NCBI GenBank assembly: GCA_945957335.1 | Contig: CAMFLJ010000187.1 | Location: 1-7,458, forward strand | Source: an uncultured Actinomycetes bacterium | GTDB taxonomy: Bacteria; Actinomycetota; Acidimicrobiia; Acidimicrobiales; Acidimicrobilacustridaceae | Direction of reading: 5' to 3' | DNA length: 7,458 nucleotides | Part shown: positions 1-4,564 of the stretch, piece by piece | Layout: every line of letters starts with the position of its first letter | How positions within the stretch are numbered: the stretch's first letter is position 1 | Program-made: the position numbers and the translations under genes | Notes under the pieces: generated by a model | Database searches by the model: none | Seen by the model: the letters and a program-made list of their open reading frames with translations, nothing else | What the model was told of the DNA's origin: nothing

Positions 1-84
1 GGTCTCGCCCACCTGCTTGAACCACTTGGTGATCGTGCCCTCGGTGACCGACTCACCGAGTTGGGGCAGCTGGATCTCGGCCAT
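1..84 (-). CDS. sucB: 2-oxo acid dehydrogenase E2 (dihydrolipoamide acyltransferase), N-terminal fragment
   Basis: Only the first 28 codons are in the window; the gene continues past position 1. The ATG is at 84-82 (minus strand), preceded by a GGAGGA ribosome binding site at about 94-99, 10 bases upstream. The fragment reads MAEIQLPQLGESVTEG and continues with KWFKQVGET, the classic start of a biotinyl/lipoyl domain of E2 enzymes. The lysine that carries lipoate would fall roughly 15 residues beyond the visible end. E2 transfers the acyl group from E1 to coenzyme A and forms the core of the pyruvate or 2-oxoglutarate dehydrogenase complex in the cytoplasm. It lies 87 bp downstream of lpdA (E3) on the same strand, so the two are probably co-transcribed. 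The sequence cannot show whether this E2 serves pyruvate, 2-oxoglutarate or both, so the symbol is provisional; dlaT would be an alternative. Confidence 0.88.
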   Translation of the reverse strand, partial: MAEIQLPQLGESVTEGTITKWFKQVGET

Positions 85-171
85 GGGGCGGGTTCCTCCG
101 GGAAGGGCTCGGGGTGTTCGGGGGGTGCTCGTCGGCCGGTCGGACCGGCGCCGGGCGGGAAAGGTGACGGC

Positions 172-1587
172 TCAGCCGTGGAGCGAGCGGCCGGTGAGGG
201 CCAGGACGCTCTCGCCGAAGAGCTCGCTGAACGAGGGGTGGGGCTGGATGAACTGGGCGACCTCTTCGGCGTTGGCCTCCCAGTTGACGGCCAGGTAGGC
301 CTGGCCGAGCTGCTCGGTGACCCAGGGGCCGACCATGTGCACGCCGAGGAGGCGGCCACCGGTGCCGTCGGGGCGCTTCTCGGCGATGATCTTCACCATG
401 CCCTCGGGCTCGCCCACGATGAGGGCGCGGCCGTTGCCGGCGTAGCGGTGCTTGCTCACCACCACGTCGATGCCGGCCTCCTTGGCGGCGGCCTCCGACA
501 TGCCGACGAAGCTGACCTCGGGGTGGCAGTAGATGCACCACGGGACCTTGCCGTAGTCGACCGGGACCGGATCCTCGCCGAGGAGGTCCTGGATGACGAG
601 GATGCCCTCGGCGAAGCCGACGTGGGCCAGGGCCGGCGTGTTGATGAGGTCGCCGATGGCGTACACGCCGGGCTCGGCGGTGCGGCACCACTCGTCGACG
701 ACCACGTGGCCGCGGTCGCTGACCTCGACCTTCGTCCCGTCGAGGCCCAGGCCGTCGGACAGCGGCCGGCGCCCGACGGAGACGACGACGGTCTGCACGT
801 CGACAGACTCGCCGTCGCCGAACAGCACCTTGGTGCCGCCGTCGTGGTCGTGGGGCTCGTGGCCGTTCACGGTGACGCCGGTGCGCACCTCGATGCCGCG
901 GTCCTTGAACGACTTGAGCACCACGCGGGTGAGGTCGTCGTCGAGGCCGGGCAGGATCTTGGGCAGGGCCTCGAGGATCGTGACGTCGACACCGAGGTCG
1001 GACATCATCGAGGCGAACTCGCACCCGATGGCACCGCCGCCGATGACCACCGCGGAGGCGGGCAGCTCCTGGAGCGACAGCAGCTCGTCGGAGGTGATCA
1101 CCCGCTGGCCGTCGACCTCGAAGCCGGGGATGGTGCGCGGCACCGAGCCCGACGCGAGCAGCACGTGGGTGCCGGTGATCTCGACGTCGCCGGACTCGCC
1201 GCCGGTGATCGTCACGAGGTGGTCGGCGTGCAGGGAGCCGATGCCGTCGTAGACGGTGACCTTGCGCCGCTTGAGCAGCCCGGAGAGGCCGGTGAAGAGC
1301 CCGTCGATGACCTGCTGCTTGCGGGCCTGGGTGACGGAGAAGTCAAGGGTGGGCTCGTCGGTGGTGAGCCCGAACGTGGCCGCCCCGACGATGGCCCGGC
1401 GCACCGCGGCCGTCTCCAGCAGCTCCTTGGCGGGGATGCACCCCACGTGGAGGCAGGTGCCCCCCACCTTGGCCTTCTCGACCAGGGCGATGTTGAGACC
1501 GGCGGACGCGCCATAGAGAGCGGCGGCGTAGCCCGCGGGCCCGCCTCCGATGATGACGACGTCGTACTTCTCGGCCGTGGGGACCAC
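172..1587 (-). CDS. lpdA: dihydrolipoyl dehydrogenase (E3)
   Basis: A 471-residue flavoprotein, the usual length for E3. It reoxidises dihydrolipoamide on E2 and passes electrons through FAD and a disulfide to NAD+. Visible motifs in order: FAD-binding GGGPAG at about 14-19; redox-active disulfide C45 and C50 in GGTCLHVGCIPAK; second Rossmann site GGGAIG at 183-188 for NAD; second FAD contact YAIGDL at 309-314; and the C-terminal dimer-interface pair H450 and E455 in HPSFSE, which acts as the catalytic base. All key residues are intact. The start is the GTG at 1587-1585: an in-frame TAG at 1614-1612 prevents a much longer form, and no other ATG, GTG or TTG lies between. Oddly, the best Shine-Dalgarno (GAGGAGG) directly abuts this GTG, so the true start could differ by a few codons. 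The downstream neighbour is the E2 gene. Mercuric or glutathione reductase is less likely because of the CLHVGC spacing and context. Confidence 0.96.
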   Translation of the reverse strand: MVPTAEKYDVVIIGGGPAGYAAALYGASAGLNIALVEKAKVGGTCLHVGCIPAKELLETAAVRRAIVGAATFGLTTDEPTLDFSVTQARKQQVIDGLFTGLSGLLKRRKVTVYDGIGSLHADHLVTITGGESGDVEITGTHVLLASGSVPRTIPGFEVDGQRVITSDELLSLQELPASAVVIGGGAIGCEFASMMSDLGVDVTILEALPKILPGLDDDLTRVVLKSFKDRGIEVRTGVTVNGHEPHDHDGGTKVLFGDGESVDVQTVVVSVGRRPLSDGLGLDGTKVEVSDRGHVVVDEWCRTAEPGVYAIGDLINTPALAHVGFAEGILVIQDLLGEDPVPVDYGKVPWCIYCHPEVSFVGMSEAAAKEAGIDVVVSKHRYAGNGRALIVGEPEGMVKIIAEKRPDGTGGRLLGVHMVGPWVTEQLGQAYLAVNWEANAEEVAQFIQPHPSFSELFGESVLALTGRSLHG

Positions 1588-1608
1588 CTCCTCGATGCGA
1601 ACCGTTCG

Positions 1609-1614
1609 AGCCTA
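1609..1614 (-). promoter_or_regulatory. putative -10 element of the lpdA promoter
   Basis: TAGGCT on the minus strand fits the actinobacterial TANNNT -10 pattern. It lies 21 bases before the lpdA GTG, so transcription starting about 7 bases downstream would give a leader of roughly 15 bases containing GAGGAGG. No good -35 box is visible at the usual distance, as is common in these genomes. lpdA may therefore have its own promoter rather than depend on the small gene upstream. This is inference from a short match. Confidence 0.35.
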
Positions 1615-1693
1615 CCCACCGGGGCGCGGCCCGCGAGACGGTGGGAACGGCCTGCGGCAGGCGTCACGCGCCACGGCGCTGGCCGGGGGTGGT

Positions 1694-1709
1694 GGCCTCG
1701 TCGGAGGCC
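1694..1709 (-). terminator. GC hairpin downstream of the small membrane gene, possible terminator
   Basis: A perfect 6-bp inverted repeat, GGCCTC and GAGGCC, around a 4-base loop. It starts 12 bases after the stop codon of the 30-residue ORF on the minus strand. No T-run follows, so it is not a classic intrinsic terminator, but U-tract-less hairpins are often proposed as terminators in GC-rich actinobacteria. Chance is a real alternative at this GC content. Confidence 0.3.
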
Positions 1710-1721
1710 CGGACGACGGCC

Positions 1722-1814
1722 CTACTTGGTGATCATGAACAGCTGGACGGTGGCCGCGGCCAGGATCGCCACGCCACAGGCCAGCGCCAACAGGATCAGC
1801 TTCCGGGTGCTCAT
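1722..1814 (-). CDS. small single-pass membrane peptide, 30 aa, unknown function
   Basis: An unrecognised small ORF with ATG at 1814-1812 and TAG at 1724-1722. The peptide begins MSTRKLILLALACGVAIL, continues through an Ala-rich stretch and VQLFM, and ends ITK. It has a short basic N-terminus (R4, K5), a hydrophobic span of about residues 6-28 long enough for one membrane helix, and a Lys at the end. This looks like a small membrane protein, or possibly an uncleaved signal anchor. Residue 13 is a Cys, but no diacidic or Gly-rich mature region follows, so it is not a normal lipoprotein. Twenty-eight of its 29 codons after the start end in G or C, as expected of real genes here. An in-frame TAG at 1829-1827 fixes the maximum length. 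No Shine-Dalgarno is visible, but a TANNNT hexamer 9 bases before the ATG suggests a leaderless or nearly leaderless transcript. It lies 134 bp upstream of lpdA on the same strand. The function cannot be inferred. Confidence 0.6.
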   Translation of the reverse strand: MSTRKLILLALACGVAILAAATVQLFMITK

Positions 1815-1823
1815 CGGGCGCCG

Positions 1824-1829
1824 AGGCTA
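1824..1829 (-). promoter_or_regulatory. putative -10 element for the 30-aa membrane peptide gene
   Basis: TAGCCT on the minus strand, 9 bases before the ATG. A transcript starting 7-8 bases after the hexamer would begin within about 3 bases of the start codon, consistent with leaderless translation and with the absent Shine-Dalgarno. It belongs to the same TAGNCT class as the hexamer ahead of lpdA. No -35 box is evident. Confidence 0.3.
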
Positions 1830-1924
1830 GCGGGGCGCGGACGCGGTGCCCCCCTCGCGGTGGGCATACCCGGGGGCCGGGAGGTGTTCGGCCCTGTGAG
1901 CGGGCCCACCCCACCGAGATCCGA

Positions 1925-1951
1925 CCGGCCCTCGCGCCCCGACGAGGCCGG
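1925..1951 (+). promoter_or_regulatory. leader hairpin ahead of the TIGR01777-family gene
   Basis: CCGGC and CTCG (separated by one bulged C at 1930) can pair with CGAG and GCCGG across an 8-base loop at 1935-1942, making a 9-bp stem. It ends 9 bases before the AGGAG ribosome binding site at 1961-1965. It could affect translation, or mRNA stability of the three-gene operon, or be a chance structure in GC-rich DNA. A weaker GGCCC/GGGCC hairpin lies upstream at 1890-1906. The rest of the 157-bp divergent region shows no convincing -10/-35 pair on the plus strand. Confidence 0.3.
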
Positions 1952-1971
1952 CCCCCCACCAGGAGAACCCA

Positions 1972-2883
1972 GTGAAGATCGCCATCAGCGGTGCCAGCGG
2001 CCTCATCGGCGGCGCTCTCAGCCGCTCCCTCCGGCTCGACGGCCACGAGGTCCTGCCCCTCGTGCGCCGGCCCGTCTCCGAAGGGGAGTCGGCGGTCCGC
2101 TGGGACCCTGCGGCCGGCACGATCGACGCAGCCGCCCTCGAGGGCATCGACGCCGTCGTCCACCTCGCCGGGGCCGGGATCGGCGACCACCGCTGGAGCG
2201 ACGACTACAAGCGCCAGGTGCTCGAGAGCCGCACCAAGGGCACCGACCTCGTGGCCCGCACCATCGCCGGGCTCGACCGCCCGCCGTCGGTGCTCGTCAG
2301 TGGCTCGGCCATCGGCTTCTACGGTGACACGGGCGACACCGCGGTCGACGAGGGCGCCCCGGCCGGCAACGACTTCCTCGCCGACGTCTGCCGGCTGTGG
2401 GAAGACGCCACCACCCCGGCCGAGGAGGCCGGCATCCGCGTGGCCCACCTCCGCACCGGCATCGTCCTCAGCCCCGACGGCGGCGCGCTGGCCAAGCTGC
2501 TGCCGCTGTTCCGGTTCGGCCTCGGCGGGCGCATGGGCTCGGGTCGCCAGTGGTGGAGCTGGATCAGCCTCGACGACGAGGTGGCGGCGATCCGCTGGCT
2601 GCTCGACCACGAGGTCTCCGGCCCGGTCAACGCCACCGCCCCCGAGCCGGTCACCAACGCCGAGATGACCAAGGTGCTGGGCTCGGTGCTGCACCGCCCC
2701 ACCCTGCTCCCGGTGCCGAGCTTCGGCCCCAAGCTGCTCCTCGGCGGCGAGCTCGCCGACGCCCTGCTCTTCACCAGCCAGCGCGTGGTGCCCGGCGTGC
2801 TCACCGAGCAGGCGTTCCCGTTCGCCCACACCACGCTCGAGGCCGCGCTGCGGTCGTTGCTCGACCGCCCCGCCGCGGCCTGA
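1972..2883 (+). CDS. TIGR01777 (YfcH/SDR39U1) family NAD(P)-binding epimerase-like protein
   Basis: A 303-residue atypical short-chain dehydrogenase/reductase of the TIGR01777 family, about the usual length. It has an N-terminal Rossmann fold with GASGLIG at 7-13, HLAGAGI at 64-70, SGSAIGFYG at 110-118, RTGIVLS at 161-167 and WSWISLDD at 195-202. The C-terminal region from about 250 matches the DUF1731 extension in character. Y117 is present in the family FYG motif, but no lysine follows at +4, so the classic YxxxK catalytic pair is not formed; this is normal for atypical SDRs. The substrate is unknown for the family, and NAD(P) binding is predicted from the motif. The start is a GTG with AGGAG at 1961-1965, 6 bases upstream. 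It is the first gene of a plus-strand cluster, with 13 bp between its stop and the following SRPBCC gene, so they are probably co-translated. Confidence 0.92.
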   Translation: MKIAISGASGLIGGALSRSLRLDGHEVLPLVRRPVSEGESAVRWDPAAGTIDAAALEGIDAVVHLAGAGIGDHRWSDDYKRQVLESRTKGTDLVARTIAGLDRPPSVLVSGSAIGFYGDTGDTAVDEGAPAGNDFLADVCRLWEDATTPAEEAGIRVAHLRTGIVLSPDGGALAKLLPLFRFGLGGRMGSGRQWWSWISLDDEVAAIRWLLDHEVSGPVNATAPEPVTNAEMTKVLGSVLHRPTLLPVPSFGPKLLLGGELADALLFTSQRVVPGVLTEQAFPFAHTTLEAALRSLLDRPAAA

Positions 2884-2896
2884 GAGGATCGTGGGC

Positions 2897-3361
2897 ATGA
2901 CCTCGACCGACGCGCCCGCGCGCAAGGTGTCCGTGAGCCGCGTGATCGCCGCCGACTCCGCCACCATCTTCGACGTGCTCGCCGACCCGGCCCAGCACCC
3001 GATCATCGACGGCTCGGGCACGGTGAAGCAGGCCAAGGGCAACCCCGAGCGCCTCCACATGGGCGCCCGGTTCGGGATGGCGATGAAGATGGGCGTGCCG
3101 TACTCGGTCAAGAACACGGTGGTCGAGTTCGACGAGGGCCGGCTGATCGCCTGGCAGCACTTCGGCAAGCACCGCTGGCGCTACGAGCTCGAGCCCGTCG
3201 AGGGCGGCACCCGCGTCACCGAGACCTTCGACTGGTCGACGGCCATGAGCCCGTGGTTCATCGAGAAGATGGGCTACCCGGAGAAGCACCCGGCCAACAT
3301 GGAGAAGACGCTCGAGCGGCTCGACGCGCACGTCACCGGCGGCGGGGCGCCCGGGAGCTGA
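2897..3361 (+). CDS. SRPBCC (START-like / polyketide cyclase-type) family protein
   Basis: A 154-residue protein with the SRPBCC pattern: strand and helix VSRVIAADSATIFDVLADPAQHP at the start (residues 13-35), then DGSGTV, a central VVEFDEGRLIAW (76-86), the strand WRYELEPVEGGTRVTET (94-110), and a long C-terminal helix (about 128-146) that would close the hydrophobic cavity. Such proteins bind hydrophobic ligands; a specific ligand or reaction cannot be assigned. The ATG at 2897 is preferred over the GTG at 2891 because the AGAGGA at 2884-2889 lies a normal 7 bases from the ATG but almost touches the GTG. It sits between the TIGR01777-family gene and rsgA with very short gaps (13 and 5 bp), suggesting one operon. 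I recall longer actinobacterial TIGR01777 proteins with an SRPBCC domain fused at the N-terminus, which would support partnership with its upstream neighbour. Confidence 0.88.
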   Translation: MTSTDAPARKVSVSRVIAADSATIFDVLADPAQHPIIDGSGTVKQAKGNPERLHMGARFGMAMKMGVPYSVKNTVVEFDEGRLIAWQHFGKHRWRYELEPVEGGTRVTETFDWSTAMSPWFIEKMGYPEKHPANMEKTLERLDAHVTGGGAPGS

Positions 3362-3366
3362 CAGGC

Positions 3367-4401
3367 GTGGCCGACGACGCCTTCGCCGCCCTGCTCCCGC
3401 TGGGCTGGGACGACGGCTGGGCTGCGGCGTTGGCCGACGTCGGGCCCGAGGCCCGGCCCGCCCGGGTGCTGCAGCACCACGGCGCCGGCCTGGTGCTGGC
3501 GTTCGACGACGGGCCGCGGACCGTGATGTTCACCGTGCGGCTCGACCCCGAGCCGACGGTGGGCGACTGGGTCGCCGTGGTCGACGACGAGGTCGTCACC
3601 GTGCTCCCCCGCCGCTCGCTGCTGCGCCGCCGTGCCACCAGCGGGGGCGAGCAACAGCTCGCCGCCAACGTCGACCGGCTGCTGCTCGTGTGCGGGCTCG
3701 ACCGGCCGGTGAAGGACGGGCGCATCCAGCGCGGCACCGCGATCGCCCACGACGCAGGGGCCGAGCCGGTGGTGGTGCTCACCAAGGCCGCCGGCAACGA
3801 CGTCGACCCGGAGGAGGCGGCCCGCGAGGTCCGCGCCGGCAACCCCGGCGTGCCCGTGCTCGTCACGTCGGTCCGCGAGGGCATCGGCATCGACGACCTC
3901 CAGGAGCTGATCGCCGGTCGCTCGGTGGCGTTGCTCGGCGAGTCGGGCGCGGGGAAGTCGAGCATCGTGAACGCGCTCCTCGGCACCGAGGTCGCGCTCA
4001 CGGGGGAGGTGCGCGAGGGCGACTCGAAGGGCCGCCACACCACCACCACCCGCGAGCTCCACCTCCTGGCCGACGGCGGGGTGCTGATCGACTCGCCCGG
4101 CATCCGCGAGGTCGGGCTGGTCACCGAGGCCGAGGCGGTCGAGGACACGTTCCCCGAGATCGCCGAGGTGGCCGAGACCTGCCGCTTCAGCGACTGCTCG
4201 CACGAGGGTGAGCCCGGGTGCGCGATCAGGGCGGCGCTCGAGGCCGGGGAGATCGACCCGGTGCGGTTCGAGCGGTGGAAGGCGTACCGGGCCGAGGCCG
4301 AGGCCGCCCAGGTGCTGGCCAACCCCGTCGAGGCCCGCAAGGCCGGCAAGCGCTTCGCCAAGATGGCGAAGGAGGCCCAGCGCCGCAAGGGCCGGCGCTG
4401 A
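3367..4401 (+). CDS. rsgA: ribosome small subunit-dependent GTPase A (RsgA/YjeQ)
   Basis: A 344-residue circularly permuted GTPase that assists late 30S subunit maturation. An N-terminal OB-fold-like region (about 30-90) contains VGDWV at 65-69 and PRRS at 81-84. The GTPase motifs then appear in permuted order: G4 position TKAA at 139-142, G5-like TSVR at 167-170, P-loop GESGAGKS at 191-198, switch I with the TTTT run at 225-228, and G3 DSPG at 242-245. A zinc-binding knuckle follows, C272-x4-C277-x-H279-x5-C285, matching the RsgA pattern. The tail is rich in Lys and Arg, suited to rRNA contact. The G4 site is odd: the usual (N/T)KxD aspartate is replaced by alanine. The start is the GTG at 3367, five bases after the preceding stop, with GGGAG at 3353-3357; a longer reading from 3253 would overlap most of the SRPBCC C-terminus and is rejected. 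Confidence 0.95.
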   Translation: MADDAFAALLPLGWDDGWAAALADVGPEARPARVLQHHGAGLVLAFDDGPRTVMFTVRLDPEPTVGDWVAVVDDEVVTVLPRRSLLRRRATSGGEQQLAANVDRLLLVCGLDRPVKDGRIQRGTAIAHDAGAEPVVVLTKAAGNDVDPEEAAREVRAGNPGVPVLVTSVREGIGIDDLQELIAGRSVALLGESGAGKSSIVNALLGTEVALTGEVREGDSKGRHTTTTRELHLLADGGVLIDSPGIREVGLVTEAEAVEDTFPEIAEVAETCRFSDCSHEGEPGCAIRAALEAGEIDPVRFERWKAYRAEAEAAQVLANPVEARKAGKRFAKMAKEAQRRKGRR

Positions 4402-4449
4402 GAAGGTTCGCCGACATACATCGTCACGAAGCCGGGTAAGGGGTCGCTG

Positions 4450-4469
4450 CGGGAGAGATCTCTCTGCCG
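4450..4469. promoter_or_regulatory. perfect 12-bp palindrome, operator or hairpin candidate
   Basis: GAGAGATCTCTC at 4453-4464 is perfectly self-complementary. Its AT-richer centre stands out from the surrounding GC-rich DNA. It lies 48 bp after the rsgA stop and about 100 bp before the lpqY start. As DNA it resembles a dimeric repressor operator. As RNA, GAGA/TCTC with flanking CGG (4450-4452) and CCG (4467-4469) could form a hairpin with a 2-base bulge, possibly ending the rsgA transcript. No T-run follows. I cannot name the regulator. Confidence 0.4.
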
Positions 4470-4495
4470 TGAGGGGCTTCGACCCGACATCGCAT

Positions 4496-4511
4496 GGTGA
4501 CGCCTGTCACA
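4496..4511. promoter_or_regulatory. CRP/GlxR-type binding site upstream of the sugar importer operon
   Basis: GGTGA-N6-TCACA matches nine of the ten fixed positions of the CRP-family consensus TGTGA-N6-TCACA; only the first base differs. The inner core GTGAC-N4-GTCAC is a perfect inverted repeat. It lies 53 bp before the lpqY ATG, a plausible promoter position for control by a cAMP-responsive CRP/GlxR regulator. The consensus match is seen directly; regulation of the operon is inferred. The regulator gene is not in the window. Confidence 0.5.
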
Positions 4512-4522
4512 CTCGTGGGGTC

Positions 4523-4542
4523 GGGGCCGGCGGAGGGGCCGG
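4523..4542 (+). repeat. direct repeat of GGGGCCGG, two copies with 12-bp period
   Basis: GGGGCCGG occurs at 4523-4530 and 4535-4542, separated by CGGA. It lies between the CRP-like site and the lpqY ribosome binding site. It could be a tandem protein-binding site or a chance product of high GC content. Confidence 0.3.
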
Positions 4543-4553
4543 TCGTCTACGAC
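4542..4553. promoter_or_regulatory. inverted repeat adjoining the lpqY ribosome binding site
   Basis: GTCGT-CT-ACGAC is a 12-bp near-palindrome with a 2-base centre. It ends immediately before the AGGGGGA ribosome binding site at 4554-4560. A repressor bound here would block transcription near the start of the operon. The loop is too short for a good RNA hairpin unless the outer pairs alone form. Functional assignment is speculative. Confidence 0.3.
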
Positions 4554-4564
4554 AGGGGGATCGC

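Noticed and set aside
1651..1661. CCTGC-G-GCAGG palindrome between lpdA and the small gene
   Set aside because: It is short, has a one-base centre and entirely GC-rich content, and lies away from a promoter; chance is the simplest explanation.
61..1830. A 589-codon open frame on the plus strand
   Set aside because: It is antisense to lpdA, has low-complexity Gly/Asp/Val/Ala-rich composition, and shows no domain. Long shadow frames are expected opposite GC-rich genes.
2891..2896. GTG start two codons upstream for the SRPBCC protein
   Set aside because: The ribosome binding site would be nearly touching the start; the ATG at 2897 has better spacing.
1612..3168. A 518-codon open frame on the minus strand
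   Set aside because: It is antisense to the clear TIGR01777-family and SRPBCC genes and has no recognisable motif.
3253..3366. Longer N-terminus for RsgA from an upstream ATG
   Set aside because: It would overlap the end of the SRPBCC gene and add an Arg-rich stretch unlike RsgA. The GTG at 3367 has a proper ribosome site.
4450..4511. Glycine riboswitch-like GGGAGAG segment upstream of lpqY
   Set aside because: Only the GGGAGAG start matches. The conserved CCGAAGGGGCAA-type core and the later CTCTCAGG element are missing, and the downstream gene is a sugar transporter.
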